Source: CBDHCC01 sp965219235
Lineage (GTDB): Bacteria > Pseudomonadota > Alphaproteobacteria > Sphingomonadales > Sphingomonadaceae
NCBI GenBank assembly: GCA_965219235.1
Contig: OZ244721.1
Span: 2,418,001-2,482,000, forward strand
Direction: 5' to 3'
DNA length: 64,000 bases
The position numbers and the translations under genes were made by a program. This document shows positions 24,072-33,179 of the stretch, one piece after another. Numbering within the stretch: position 1 is the first letter of the stretch; every line of letters starts with the position of its first letter. Under the pieces are notes generated by a model, which saw only the letters and a list, made by a program, of their open reading frames with translations, did no database searches and was not told the DNA's origin.

Positions 24072-24199
24072 CCCTCTCCCCTTCAGGGGAGAGGGTTGGA
24101 AGAGGGGAACGGCACGGCGACCGGGTGCGCGCTCTCCAAAGATCGTGCCCCTCTCCCTCGCCGCTTCGCGGCTCTCCCTCTCCCCTGAAGGGGAGAGGG
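24072..24199. repeat. Two hairpin repeats between convergent genes
   Basis: Two copies of the CCCTCTCCCCT-AGGGGAGAGGG hairpin (24072-24095 and about 24178-24199) lie between the 3' ends of the cytochrome c and LOG genes. They may act as a bidirectional transcript end, though there is no T-run. Confidence 0.65.
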
Positions 24200-24209
24200 A
24201 TGGGTGCCC

Positions 24210-25091
24210 CTACTCCCGATAGAACGCCAGCGTCTGCCCCCAGGCGTCGGCCGCCGTCTCGACGAAGCGGAACAGGCCCATGTCGGCCTCGCTGACCGTG
24301 CCCTCCGCCACCAGCGCGTCGAAGTCGATCACCCGGTCCCAGAACTCGCGCCCGAACAGGAAGATCGGGATCGGCTGCATCTTGCCGGTCTGGATCAGGG
24401 TCAGCAGCTCGAAGGTCTCGTCCATCGTCCCGAACCCGCCGGGGAACACCGCGACCGCCCGCGCGCGCAGCAGGAAGTGCATCTTCCTGAGCGCGAAATA
24501 GTGGAACTGGAAGGACAGGTCGGGGGTGACGAAGCGGTTGGGCGCCTGTTCGTGGGGCAGCACGATGTTCAGCCCGATCGACTCGCGCCCGGCATCCCGC
24601 GCGCCGCGATTGGCCGCCTCCATGATCGACGGGCCGCCGCCGGTGCAGACCACGAACTGCCGCCCGTGCTCGTCGTCGCGGCCGGCGGAGCTGGCGAGCC
24701 GGCCGAGCTCGCGCGCCTCGGCGTAGTATTTCGCCTTGGCCGCCAGCGACTGCGCCACCGGGCTCGGCTCCTGCCCCTCCGGCGGGTTCAGCATCCCCTC
24801 CGCCTCCTCGGGCGAGGGGATGCGGGCCGAACCGTAGACCACGAAGGTCGAGGCCACCCCCGCCTCCGTCATCAACAGCTCGGGCTTCAGCAGTTCGAGC
24901 TGGAAGCGGACGGGGCGCAGATCCTCGCGCAGCAGGAACTCGGTGTCCTGGAAGGCGAGGCGATAGGCGTCGGACTCGGTCTGCGGGGTGGAGAGGCCCG
25001 CGCGCGCGGCGGCGGCGTCCTCCCCCGCGCGGGGAAAGCGGCGGTGGGGGATGTCCCCGGTGGGCGGGGACGTCTGGGGTGCGTCGGTCAT
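24210..25091 (-). CDS. LOG family (TIGR00730-type) nucleotide phosphoribohydrolase
   Basis: The 293-residue product carries the family motif PGGFGTMDE (VAVFPGGFGTMDETFELLTL) and the GGGPSIMEAANRGA nucleotide loop. LOG proteins cleave ribose 5-phosphate from AMP or related N6-adenines; older annotations call them lysine decarboxylases. The long N-terminal extension (about 80 residues before FVVYGSARIPSPEE) is typical of the larger bacterial branch. It is a single gene, convergent with the cytochrome operon. Confidence 0.86.
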   Translation of the reverse strand: MTDAPQTSPPTGDIPHRRFPRAGEDAAAARAGLSTPQTESDAYRLAFQDTEFLLREDLRPVRFQLELLKPELLMTEAGVASTFVVYGSARIPSPEEAEGMLNPPEGQEPSPVAQSLAAKAKYYAEARELGRLASSAGRDDEHGRQFVVCTGGGPSIMEAANRGARDAGRESIGLNIVLPHEQAPNRFVTPDLSFQFHYFALRKMHFLLRARAVAVFPGGFGTMDETFELLTLIQTGKMQPIPIFLFGREFWDRVIDFDALVAEGTVSEADMGLFRFVETAADAWGQTLAFYRE

Positions 25092-25142
25092 CCGCGGCGC
25101 GCTAGACGCTCGGTCGCGTCACCTCAACGACAGAAGCGACGC

Positions 25143-25784
25143 TCACCGGCAGAAATGGCCGGGCGCCATGTCGAGGTGCAGGTGGTCGGCGTGCGCCGCG
25201 TTGTAGTCGGGCGACAGCACCGTGCCGAAGCGGCGGCAGGCGGAGTCGTGGATCAGGCGCAGGAAGCGGCGGGCGTCGTCGGCGCCGTTCCAGTCGTCCC
25301 TCACCGTCACCCGCCGGCCGTCGTCGAGCACGAAGGCGGCCACGTCGACAGCGTTGGCGCGCCCATGCTCCGACAGGCGGTCGGACCCCGCCACCGCCCG
25401 GCAGCTGTAGGTGCCGAAGCTCTCGATCTTCGCGACCGGCCGGCCGAAGGCGATGGTCGCGGCGGGCTGCACGGCATAGCGCGTCCAGGCGGCGAACGCG
25501 CCCGCCAGCGGGCAGGTGAGCGCGCCCAGGTTGGTCACGGGCGTGCCGATGTCGAGGAGCTTGACCGTGCCCGACAGCCCGCACCCGCCGCCGAAGGAGC
25601 GGTCGGGCAGCGCCTCGAACCGGACGCCGGCGGTCACCAGCGTGCCGAGGCACTGCTGCGTGGCCGGGGACGGACGCGGAGCCGCCGGACGCGACACCGG
25701 CCCAGGAGCCGGCCGCTCCACCGCCCGCTCGCGCGCGCAGGACGCGAGCAGCAGGGGAACCAGGAGCAGCGGGGCGAGGCGCAT
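25143..25784 (-). CDS. Extensin-like family lipoprotein
   Basis: The product is 213 residues with a lipoprotein signal (LLLVPLLLASC). The extensin-like C-terminal domain follows: CLGTLVTAGVRFEALP, GCGLSGTVKL, LSEHGRANAVDVAAFVL and a terminal HADHLHLDMAPGHFC. The His/Asp residues (SEHGRANAVD and HADHLHLD) resemble the zinc site of D-Ala-D-Ala peptidase-like (LAS) folds. This suggests a cell-wall role, which is inferred. It probably stands alone. Confidence 0.84.
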   Translation of the reverse strand: MRLAPLLLVPLLLASCARERAVERPAPGPVSRPAAPRPSPATQQCLGTLVTAGVRFEALPDRSFGGGCGLSGTVKLLDIGTPVTNLGALTCPLAGAFAAWTRYAVQPAATIAFGRPVAKIESFGTYSCRAVAGSDRLSEHGRANAVDVAAFVLDDGRRVTVRDDWNGADDARRFLRLIHDSACRRFGTVLSPDYNAAHADHLHLDMAPGHFCR

Positions 25785-25858
25785 GGGGGGGGGCTGTAGA
25801 GCGACGATGGTTAACGGGACCTTCCCGGTCTCCGCACCCCCGTGCTCCCGCTGGAAAG

Positions 25859-25882
25859 CCCTCTCCCCTGAAGGGGAGAGGG
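25859..25882. repeat. CCCTCTCCCCT hairpin repeat
   Basis: Perfect hairpin CCCTCTCCCCT-GA-AGGGGAGAGGG in the divergent gap between the extensin-like and GNAT-nitrilase genes. Same family as the repeats at 24072, 37239 and 37340. Confidence 0.75.
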
Positions 25883-25931
25883 CTGAAGGCGCGGTTGAGG
25901 GATGCGCGGCCTGTCCCTACAGCGCGCTCCC

Positions 25932-27548
25932 ATGCCCAGCCCGACCCCCGCCAAGCTCAACGTCCGCCCCGCCACGCCCAAGGATGTGGCGGAGATCCTC
26001 GCGCTCATCGGTGAAGTCTATGTCGGGGTCGACAACTACACGCCCGGCATGATCCGCGGCCAGATCAACAACTTTCCCGAAGGGCAGTTCGTCGCCGTCT
26101 GGGAGGGCAAGGTCGTGGGCTATTGCGCGTCGAGCCGCATCGACGAGGCGGTGGCGCTCAAGCCCCACGATTGGGAGACGATCAGCGGCAACGGCTTCGG
26201 ATCGCGTCACGATCCGACCGGCGACTGGCTCTACGGCATCGAGATGGTGGTCGCCGCCAGCCAGCGCGGCCTCAGGATCGGCAAAAGGCTCTACGAGGCC
26301 AGGCGCGCATTGGCCGAAAAGCTGGAGCTGAAGGGCATCGTCTTCGGCGGCCGTCTGCCCGGCTATGCCAAGGCCAGAAAGGCGAAGAAGGCCGCCGATC
26401 CGGCCGACTATCTCGACCAGGTCCGCGCCGGCAAGCTGCGCGACCCGGTGATCAACTTCCAGCTTCAGAACGGCTTCGAGCCGCTGGGAGTGCTCGACCG
26501 CTATCTGCCCGAAGACAAGCCGTCGGCGGGCCGCGCGATCCACATGGTCTGGCGCAACCCCTATGTGGACCCGGACGAGGACCGGCGCTTCAAGGTGCCG
26601 CGCGGGGTGGACGGGGTCCGTCTTGCCACAGTCCAGCTGCAGGCGCGCGCGGTCGCCGACTTCGACGAGTTCCTGAAGCACATCGAGTATTTCGTCGATG
26701 TGGCGTCGGACTACGAGTCCGACTTCGTGGTCTTCCCGGAGCTGTTCACATTGTCGCTGTTGTCCTTTGAAAAGGACAATCTGACGCCGATGCAGGCGAT
26801 CGACCGGCTGACCGAGCACACCGAGCCGCTCGTGGATGCGCTCTCCACCATGGCGCTGGCCTACAACGTCAACATCGTCGGCGGCAGCCACCCCACCCGC
26901 ACCGGGGACGGCGAGATCCAGAACATCGCCTATGTCTGCCTGCGCGACGGCTCGGTCCACGCGCAGGAGAAGATCCACCCGACGCCCAACGAGGCCTATT
27001 GGTGGCGCATCCAGGGCGGCGACGAGGTGTCGGTGATCCAGACCGACTGCGGCCCGATCGGCGTGCTCATCTGCTACGACAGCGAGTTCCCGGAGCTCGC
27101 GAGGCGCCTGGTGGACGAGGGTGCCAAGATCATCTTCACGCCCTTCTGCACCGACACCCGCCAGGGCTATATGCGCGTGCGCTATTGCTGCCAGGCGCGC
27201 GCGATCGAGAACCAGTGCTTCGTGGTGATGAGCGGCAATGTCGGCAACCTGCCGGGCGTGGACAACATGGACATCCAGTACGCGCAGTCGTGCATCATCA
27301 CGCCGTGCGACTTCCCCTTCGCGCGCGACGGCGTGGCGGCCGAGGCGAGCGAGAACATCGAGGCGCTGACGATCGCCGACGTCAACCTGTCCGACCTCGT
27401 CTGGGCGCGCGCCGAGGGCACGGTGCAGAACCTGAACGACCGCCGCTTCGACCTCTACCGCATCGACTGGAGCCGTTCGCCCCGCCCCGAAGGCAAGAGC
27501 GCGCCGCACCATCCGCCCAACACCTCGCGGACGCCGGGTGGTGGGTGA
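25932..27548 (+). CDS. GNAT acetyltransferase-nitrilase fusion protein
   Basis: The product is 538 residues with two domains. Residues ~1-215 are a GNAT acetyltransferase (VRPATPKDVAEILALIGEVY, then EMVVAASQRGLRIGKRLYEA). Residues ~225-520 are a carbon-nitrogen hydrolase with the Glu-Lys-Cys triad visible as FPELF, EKIHPTPNE and CYDSEFPELA. This fused arrangement is a known bacterial family of unknown substrate. The ATG at 25932 is preferred because the conserved part begins right after it; an in-frame ATG lies 10 codons upstream. Confidence 0.88.
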   Translation: MPSPTPAKLNVRPATPKDVAEILALIGEVYVGVDNYTPGMIRGQINNFPEGQFVAVWEGKVVGYCASSRIDEAVALKPHDWETISGNGFGSRHDPTGDWLYGIEMVVAASQRGLRIGKRLYEARRALAEKLELKGIVFGGRLPGYAKARKAKKAADPADYLDQVRAGKLRDPVINFQLQNGFEPLGVLDRYLPEDKPSAGRAIHMVWRNPYVDPDEDRRFKVPRGVDGVRLATVQLQARAVADFDEFLKHIEYFVDVASDYESDFVVFPELFTLSLLSFEKDNLTPMQAIDRLTEHTEPLVDALSTMALAYNVNIVGGSHPTRTGDGEIQNIAYVCLRDGSVHAQEKIHPTPNEAYWWRIQGGDEVSVIQTDCGPIGVLICYDSEFPELARRLVDEGAKIIFTPFCTDTRQGYMRVRYCCQARAIENQCFVVMSGNVGNLPGVDNMDIQYAQSCIITPCDFPFARDGVAAEASENIEALTIADVNLSDLVWARAEGTVQNLNDRRFDLYRIDWSRSPRPEGKSAPHHPPNTSRTPGGG

Positions 27549-27573
27549 GGCGAGACGGGTTCTTCAACCACAA

Positions 27574-27665
27574 CCGCTCAGGCTGAGCCTGTCGAAGCCC
27601 GGGTGGGTTCAGGCGTCCTGTCTGCGGAGCGGAGGAGAGAGGCTTCGACAGGCTCAGCCTGAGCG
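27574..27665. repeat. 26-bp inverted repeat (GAGCCTGTCGAAGC family)
   Basis: Exact 26-base arms at 27574-27599 and 27640-27665 (core AGGCTGAGCCTGTCGAAGCC) enclose 40 bases. A shorter relative lies at 63344-63412. It fills the gap before the spermine-synthase-like gene. Confidence 0.8.
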
Positions 27666-27686
27666 GATTTGGGGAACCGTCCTGTC

Positions 27687-28355
27687 ATGACCCCGCGCAC
27701 CCTGCTGGCCACAGCCCGCATTCCCGGCGGGGGCGAGCTGCGCCTCGTCGAGCGCGGCGGCGACCACATGATCCTGCTCGACCGCAACGAGCTGATGACC
27801 ACGCGCATGAGCGGGTCGGAGGCGGCGCTGGCCACGCTGACGCTCGACCGGCTGGCCGCGCCCGCCCCGCGCCTGCTGATCGGCGGCTACGGCCTGGGCT
27901 TCACGCTGCGCGCGGCGCTCGCGAAGCTCGGACCAGAGGCGCGGGTGCGGGTGGTGGAGCTGGTGCCGGAGGTCCTCGATTGGGCACGGGGGCCGATGGC
28001 GGCGCTGACCGCCGGGTGCCTGGACGATCCGCGCGTGCGCGTGGCCATCGGCGATGTGGCGGACTCGATCGCCGGCGAGGCGGGGACGCTCGACGCCATC
28101 CTGCTCGACGTGGACAACGGCCCGGACGGTATCGTGCGGCGGGGCAATGACCGGCTCTATTCGGCGCGGGGGCTGGCGGTGGCGAAGGCGGCGCTGAGGC
28201 CGGCCGGCGTGCTGGCGGTGTGGAGCGCCGCGCCCGACCCCCGCTTCGCGCGGCGCCTGCGCGACGCCGGCTTCGCGGTGGAGGAGGTGGCGGTGCGCGC
28301 GCGGGCCAACGGCAAGGGGCCGCGGCACGTGATCTGGTTCGCGCGGCGGGGCTGA
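27687..28355 (+). CDS. Spermine/spermidine synthase-like methyltransferase-fold protein
   Basis: The 222-residue product has the nucleotide-binding start LLIGGYGLGFTLRAAL, the acidic loop VRVVELVPEVLDWA and DAILLDVDNGPDGIV, as in polyamine synthases. It lacks the N-terminal beta-barrel domain of true spermidine synthases, so polyamine synthesis is uncertain. The start ATG is at 27687, just after the inverted repeat. A tRNA gene follows on the opposite strand. Confidence 0.78.
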   Translation: MTPRTLLATARIPGGGELRLVERGGDHMILLDRNELMTTRMSGSEAALATLTLDRLAAPAPRLLIGGYGLGFTLRAALAKLGPEARVRVVELVPEVLDWARGPMAALTAGCLDDPRVRVAIGDVADSIAGEAGTLDAILLDVDNGPDGIVRRGNDRLYSARGLAVAKAALRPAGVLAVWSAAPDPRFARRLRDAGFAVEEVAVRARANGKGPRHVIWFARRG

Positions 28356-28400
28356 GCGCATCCTTCTGCGGCGAAGCGCGCCGGGGGGCGGGATCGGGAG

Positions 28401-28487
28401 TGGTGCGGCCAAGAAGACTCGAACTTCCACGGGCTTTCGCCCACAACGACCTCAACGTTGCGCGTCTACCAATTCCGCCATGGCCGC
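28401..28487 (-). tRNA. tRNA-Leu (anticodon GAG)
   Basis: The minus strand reads GCGGCCATGGCGGAATTGG at the 5' end and ends GGCCGCACCA, so the CCA tail is encoded. The acceptor arms GCGGCCA/TGGCCGC pair, the anticodon loop is TTGAGGT (anticodon GAG), and the long variable arm (GGGCGAAAGCCC) marks a class II tRNA. The 87-base length fits leucine. Confidence 0.95.
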
Positions 28488-28629
28488 ACGGCAGGTGCGC
28501 GCGCTAGCAGAGCGGGTGGCACGGGGCAACGGGGCGCGGCGGGGAGCGTCTCCGCCTTGAACCGGCTTTGCATCTGGAGCTGGCCCGGCAAGCCCCTCCC
28601 CTGAAGGGGAGGAAGGAGCGAAGCCGCCC

Positions 28630-29355
28630 TCAGCGCCCCGCCGCGTCGAACGACAGGAAGACGTCGGTGATCTTGTCGGTGGCCCCGGCCTGGGCGTTGT
28701 TGTAGGGGATCGTCTCGCCCGGTCCGATGCGGCCCCGGGGCGGCGGGAAGGTCCAGCTGTAGATCACTCGCCCGTTGGCGTCGACGCCCTCCGCCAGGAT
28801 CGGGGGGATCGCCTGCTCGGCGTCCGACACGTTGCGGATGTTGCCGCTGATCATCAGGATGTTGCGCGCGTCGCCGATGCGCTGGTGGTCCGTCACGCCG
28901 GTGATCAGCAGCGGGCTCTCGCCGGTCGCGGGCAGCCCCAGCGCGGCCGCGATCGGCGCGCGCCCGACCCACCAGGCGGCGGCCCCCAGGGCGAGCAGCA
29001 GCGCCGCCAGCCCGCCCGCGATCCAGCTCCAGGTGCGCAGCGGGTTGCGGCGGCGGGCAAAGGGCGGGCGGTGGTCCATGACGCCGGCGCGCTCCGGCGG
29101 GGCGGGCGCCGGCCGGTTGCTCATCGGCCGTGGCTCGCGCGGGGCGATCGACGGCGGCACCGGCGGCAGGGATCGGGCGGGGGGAGGGGCGGCGACACGC
29201 GCGGCGGGCGCCGCCCCTCCCCCCGCCCCGGCCTCCGCCGGATCCTGGTGCCAGCTGTGGCGGCAGTTGGCGCAGCGCACCTGGCGTCCCGTGGGCGGGA
29301 TCGCGGTGTCGGGCACCAGATAGCGCATGGCGCAGGCGGGACAGGTGAGGATCAT
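28630..29355 (-). CDS. MJ0042-type zinc-ribbon membrane protein
   Basis: The product is 241 residues. The N-terminal zinc ribbon shows two Cys-x2-Cys pairs (MILTCPACAMRYLVPD and VRCANCRHSW). A Pro/Ala-rich linker and a membrane span (TWSWIAGGLAALLLALGAAA) follow, then an extracytoplasmic domain (LLITGVTDHQRIGDARNILM, GRIGPGETIPYNN) of the DUF3426 type. The start ATG at 29355 places the ribbon at the very N-terminus. Divergent from ftsE, as is usual in alphaproteobacteria; no function is established. Confidence 0.8.
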   Translation of the reverse strand: MILTCPACAMRYLVPDTAIPPTGRQVRCANCRHSWHQDPAEAGAGGGAAPAARVAAPPPARSLPPVPPSIAPREPRPMSNRPAPAPPERAGVMDHRPPFARRRNPLRTWSWIAGGLAALLLALGAAAWWVGRAPIAAALGLPATGESPLLITGVTDHQRIGDARNILMISGNIRNVSDAEQAIPPILAEGVDANGRVIYSWTFPPPRGRIGPGETIPYNNAQAGATDKITDVFLSFDAAGR

Positions 29356-29542
29356 GGGCGGCGGCGGGCGCTTCGCTGGCTCGAGGGATCGCGCGCCCTC
29401 AAAGCACGCGCGGGCCGGGGCTGGCAAGGGCGCGCTCCCGCACGCCGCGCGGGCCGGACGCTTGGCGGCGGGCGGCGGCCTGTGCCATGACGACCCTCAT
29501 GGCCTCCCGGTCCACCGCCCCCGCCCCCCTCCACGCCCGCGC

Positions 29543-30253
29543 GTGAGCGGCACCGTCCAGTTCGAGGGCGTGGGCCTGCGCTACGGCATGGGGGCGGAGG
29601 TGCTGTCCGACATCTCCTTCTCGCTCGGCCCCGGCTCCTTCTCGTTCCTGACCGGCGCGTCGGGGGCGGGCAAGACCTCGCTCCTGAAGCTGCTCTACCT
29701 CGCCCACCTGCCGTCCCGCGGCGCGATCCGGCTGTTCGGCGACGACGTGGTGGCGATGGCGCGCGAGCGGCTGCCGGAGTACCGGCGGCGGATCGGCGTG
29801 GTGTTCCAGGACTTCCGCCTGCTCCCCCACCTGTCGGTGCGCGACAACGTGGCGCTGCCCTTGCGCGTCGCCGGGCTGGACGGCGAGGCGGTGGACCGGC
29901 CGGTGGACGAGCTGATCGGCTGGGTCGGCCTGGGGGACCGCGCCGACGCGCGGCCCGCCACCTTGTCGGGCGGCGAGCAGCAGCGCGCGGCGATCGCGCG
30001 GGCCGTGATCGGCAAGCCGCGCATCCTGGTCGCCGACGAGCCCACCGGCAACGTCGATCCCGACATGGCCGGCCGCCTGCTCCACCTGTTCGAGATGCTC
30101 AACCGGCTGGGCACGACGATCGTGGTGGCGACCCACGACATCCACCTGCTGAACCGCGTGCCGGGCGCGCAGATGATGCGCCTGGTGGACGGCCGCCTGT
30201 CCGACCCCACCGGCCAGCTGCGCCACCCGCTGCCCGCGCGGTCCCGGACGTGA
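29543..30253 (+). CDS. ftsE: Cell division ATP-binding protein FtsE
   Basis: FtsE is the ABC ATPase that, with FtsX, controls septal peptidoglycan hydrolases. The 236-residue product shows Walker A (GASGAGKTS), Q-loop (VVFQDFRLLPHLSV), signature LSGGEQQR, Walker B (ILVADEPTGN) and the His switch (VVATHDIHLL). The GTG start at 29543 (MSGTVQFEGVGLRY) fits the family start. Its TGA overlaps the ftsX GTG. Confidence 0.94.
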   Translation: MSGTVQFEGVGLRYGMGAEVLSDISFSLGPGSFSFLTGASGAGKTSLLKLLYLAHLPSRGAIRLFGDDVVAMARERLPEYRRRIGVVFQDFRLLPHLSVRDNVALPLRVAGLDGEAVDRPVDELIGWVGLGDRADARPATLSGGEQQRAAIARAVIGKPRILVADEPTGNVDPDMAGRLLHLFEMLNRLGTTIVVATHDIHLLNRVPGAQMMRLVDGRLSDPTGQLRHPLPARSRT

Positions 30254-31191
30254 GCGCGCCGCGCGCGCTGCCGCCCGGCGGCGTCGAGCGGCTGCTGAGC
30301 GGCAGCCGGCTGTCGACCACCATGCCGTGGATCCTGGGCGTCATGCTGGCGCTCGCCACGCTGGCCACCGGCGCGGCGCTGTCCGGCGCGCTCGCCGCCC
30401 TGTCGCTGCGCGACGCCTTGAGCGAGCGGCTGACGGTGCAGGTGGTGGAGGGCGATCCGGCGCGCCGGTCCGCCGTCGCGGTGCGCGCGCTGGCGCTGCT
30501 GCAGGGCGACCGGCGGGTGGCGCGCGCCGAGCTGGTGCCCGATGCGCGAGTGCGCGAGCTGATCGCCCCCTACCTCGGCACCGAGGAGCTCGATCCCGAG
30601 CTGCCCGTGCCCGCGCTGATCGACGTGACGCTCGCCGCCGGGGGGCGCGTCGCCGCGGAGCGCGCCGCCGGACGCCTGGCCGGCCGGCTCGCCGCGCTCT
30701 CCGGCGCGGTGCGGGTCGACCGCAGCGTCGAATGGGCGCGGCCGGTCAGCCGCTTCCTGACGCTGTCGGCGGGCCTGGCGCTCACCGTGCTGCTGCTGGC
30801 GGTCGCGGCGACCACCGCGGCGGTGGTGCTCGCCGCGCGCGCCGCGCTCGACGCGCACGGCTCCACCATCGCCACGCTGCACCTGCTGGGCGCGACCGAC
30901 GCGCAGGTCTCGCGCCTGTTCGAGCGGCGCGTGGCGCGCGACGGGCTGGCGGGCGTCGCGGTCGGCTACGCGCTCGGCCTGGCGCTGTTCGCGCTGGCGG
31001 CCGACCGCACCGCGCGGCTGGCGGATGGCTTCAGCGTCGCCGGGGCCGGGGGCGACGGCGCGGGGGTGGCGGGCGTGCCGACCCGCTGGCTGGTCGCGGC
31101 CGCCACCGCGCTGGTGCCGCTGGGCGCGATGGCGCTCACCCGCCTGTCGACCCGCTGGACGGTGCTGGCGGCGCTGAGGGCGATGCGGTGA
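30250..31191 (+). CDS. ftsX: Cell division permease FtsX
   Basis: The 313-residue product has the FtsX layout: a short cytoplasmic N-terminus, a first span (MPWILGVMLALATLATGAAL), a periplasmic loop with GDRRVARAELV, then three spans near the C-terminus. It begins with GTG overlapping the ftsE stop and ends overlapping the ydcF-like GTG, so the three are coupled. Confidence 0.9.
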   Translation: MSAPRALPPGGVERLLSGSRLSTTMPWILGVMLALATLATGAALSGALAALSLRDALSERLTVQVVEGDPARRSAVAVRALALLQGDRRVARAELVPDARVRELIAPYLGTEELDPELPVPALIDVTLAAGGRVAAERAAGRLAGRLAALSGAVRVDRSVEWARPVSRFLTLSAGLALTVLLLAVAATTAAVVLAARAALDAHGSTIATLHLLGATDAQVSRLFERRVARDGLAGVAVGYALGLALFALAADRTARLADGFSVAGAGGDGAGVAGVPTRWLVAAATALVPLGAMALTRLSTRWTVLAALRAMR

Positions 31192-31739
31192 TCTGGCGCG
31201 CGCTGTCGGTGCCGCTGCTCGTCTGGCTGCTGGGCTTCGCGGTGTTCGCGGTGACGCTGCCCGGCCCGCAGACGACCGACGTGCCGGGCGAGGCGGCGAT
31301 CGTCTTCACCGGCGGTCCCAAGCGCATCCCGCGCGGGCTGGACGAGCTCGGGCGCGGCGAGGTCGCGCGCCTGTTCGTCTCCGGCGTCGCGCGCGAGGTG
31401 CGGCCGCGCGAACTGGCGGCGGAGTACGGCGTGTCCGAACGCCTGTTCGCCTGCTGCGTCGAGCTGGGGCACGAGGCCGGGGACACGCGCGGCAACGCGG
31501 TGGAGGCGGCCGCCTGGCTCGCCCGGCGCCGCGTCGCCCGCGCGCGGCTGATCACCACCGACTGGCACATGCCGCGCGCCGCCTTCGAGCTGAGGCGCGA
31601 GGTCGGCCGCGGCGTGCGCGTGCGGGTCGACGCGGTGCCCAGCGAACCCTCGCTGTGGTCGCTGTGGACGGAGTACAACAAATACGCGCTGCGCCGGATC
31701 GCGGTGCTGGTGGAGGACGGCGCTGCGCTCGTCCGCTGA
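31188..31739 (+). CDS. YdcF family (DUF218) membrane protein
   Basis: The product is 183 residues: one N-terminal span (LSVPLLVWLLGFAVFAVTLP), then a DUF218 domain with AIVFTGGPKRIPRGLDEL, SGVAREVRPRELAAEYGV and LITTDWHMPRAAFELRRE. DUF218 proteins such as YdcF and SanA are tied to envelope integrity. The GTG start overlaps the ftsX stop by GTGA. Confidence 0.87.
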   Translation: MIWRALSVPLLVWLLGFAVFAVTLPGPQTTDVPGEAAIVFTGGPKRIPRGLDELGRGEVARLFVSGVAREVRPRELAAEYGVSERLFACCVELGHEAGDTRGNAVEAAAWLARRRVARARLITTDWHMPRAAFELRREVGRGVRVRVDAVPSEPSLWSLWTEYNKYALRRIAVLVEDGAALVR

Positions 31740-31776
31740 CCTCGTCGCCTTTGCGCGCTCCTGCCTGTTCGCGGCG

Positions 31777-32430
31777 GTGTTCTATCCGGGATCGGTGCCG
31801 ATCGTGCTCGCGGCGGCGGCGGTGGCGCCGGTGTCGGAGCGCGGATTGGCCATCATGGCGCGGGTGTGGAGCCGCTTCCACGCCGGCTGCGCGCGCCGGC
31901 TGCTGGGCATCGCCACGCGCATCGAGGGCGAGTGGCCGTCCGGCCCGGTGCTCGTCGTCCTGAAGCACGAGGCGATGTGGGAAACGATCGAGCTGCCCCG
32001 CCTGTTCGACCGCCCGCTGATCTTCGCCAAGGCGGAGCTGCGCCGCGTGCCCGTCTGGGGCTGGCTGGGCGAACGCTACGCCCTGGTGATGATCGACCGC
32101 GAGGGCGGGGCGGCCACGCTGCGCGCGATGAAGGCGCTGGCGGCGCGCGCGGTGACGGAGGACCGCACGCTGGTGCTGCTGCCGGAGGGCACCCGCGTGC
32201 CGCATGGAGAAAGCCCGCCGCTGAAATCGGGCTTCGCGGGTCTCTACACGCTGCTGCGCCTGCCGGTGGTGCCGATCGCGGTGGACAGCGGCCGGCTGAG
32301 CCCCAAGGGCAGCTTCGTCAAGCGGCCGGGCACCATCACCTTCCGGGTGGGCGAGACGATCCCGCCGGGCCTGCCCCGCGCGGAGGCGGAACGCCGCGCG
32401 CACGCGGCCATCAACGCGCTGAACGGGTGA
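31777..32430 (+). CDS. 1-acylglycerol-3-phosphate acyltransferase PlsC-like
   Basis: PlsC makes phosphatidic acid by acylating lysophosphatidate at the inner membrane. The product has the catalytic box as His-x4-Glu (LKHEAMWETIE) rather than His-x4-Asp, a variant common in this group, plus LLPEGTRVPHGE and LPVVPIAVDSG. The first standard start is GTG at 31777. Sensible coding (RSSADLVAFARSCLFAA) extends upstream to a CTG at 31723, which has GGAGG 6 bases before it and overlaps the ydcF-like gene, so CTG may be the true start. Confidence 0.88.
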   Translation: MFYPGSVPIVLAAAAVAPVSERGLAIMARVWSRFHAGCARRLLGIATRIEGEWPSGPVLVVLKHEAMWETIELPRLFDRPLIFAKAELRRVPVWGWLGERYALVMIDREGGAATLRAMKALAARAVTEDRTLVLLPEGTRVPHGESPPLKSGFAGLYTLLRLPVVPIAVDSGRLSPKGSFVKRPGTITFRVGETIPPGLPRAEAERRAHAAINALNG

Positions 32431-32544
32431 GGGGGGACGCGGCGCGCGCGGGCGGTCCAGGCCGGATGACATTGGATGTGACCAGCCCCGTCTTTGCGAG
32501 CGAAGCGAAGCAATCCAGACCGGCGCAAGCATCCTGGATCGCCG

Positions 32545-33179
32545 GTAGTGTCTCAGTTTGAATATGGCGGTTGGATCAGGTGCACTGGAGAGGGCGAAGC
32601 AAGCGACGCATGAACACCGTCCCTTCCACGGGAGTCGCGTAGTAGGGTTGCATCGTCACGAAGCCGAGCTTCTGATAAAGCGCTTGAGCCCCCGCCATCG
32701 AGGGAAGAGTATCGAGCCTCATTTCACAATAACCAATTCGCTCGGCCACGCTCACGAGAACCTCAACCAACGCCCGTCCGAGGCCTGATCCGCGACTCTC
32801 TGCGGAGACATAGAGGCGCTTCATCTCGCAGCAGCCCTCGGGTTCAATCGAACGTAAGCCCACGCAACCGAGCACCTTGTCAGCGTCACGAGCTAGCAGC
32901 AATTCACCCCTCGGCGGCCCATAGCGGCCCGGCATAGCGTCCATCTCTGTCTCGAAGTTTTGGTAGGCGAGATCTACGTCGAGAGAAGCCGCATAGGCTC
33001 GCAACAGTTCGATCGTGGCGGCCAGATCGGCGTCTGTCCTGACGGGAGTCACGCGATAAATACGATGCTCGTCCATGGTGGCTAGCTCATTCTCCGTTCT
33101 CTAGGGCGGCCAGAGCCGGCAGAAGCCCGGGCAAGCCAACCAGAGCGATCAGCCGATACATATCAAACTGAGTCACTAC
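32545..33179. mobile_element. TIR-bounded element carrying a GNAT gene
   Basis: Inverted ends lie at 32545-32566 (GTAGTGTCTCAGTTTGA...) and 33159-33179 (read inward GTAGTGACTCAGTTTGA...), differing by one base and one indel over about 21. Directly outside are TGGATCGCCG (32535-32544) and TGGATTGCCG (33180-33189), a 10-base near-duplication. The element splits a dispersed palindromic repeat. Removing it plus one copy of the 10-mer restores the sequence order seen in the intact copy at 47171-47250. The only gene inside is an acetyltransferase; there is no transposase, so movement would need one supplied in trans. Confidence 0.75.
32576..33076 (-). CDS. GNAT family N-acetyltransferase (passenger of the TIR element)
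   Basis: The 166-residue product shows the acetyl-CoA-binding motif VSAESRGSGLGRALVEVLVS (a Q/RxxGxG/A type loop) and the late ALYQKLGFVTMQPYY. The acetyl acceptor cannot be told. Its codon use is less GC-biased than the neighbours, and it lies wholly inside the terminal inverted repeats, which fits acquisition by transposition. The ATG at 33076 begins MDEHRIYRVTPVRTD. Confidence 0.88.
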   Translation of the reverse strand: MDEHRIYRVTPVRTDADLAATIELLRAYAASLDVDLAYQNFETEMDAMPGRYGPPRGELLLARDADKVLGCVGLRSIEPEGCCEMKRLYVSAESRGSGLGRALVEVLVSVAERIGYCEMRLDTLPSMAGAQALYQKLGFVTMQPYYATPVEGTVFMRRLLRPLQCT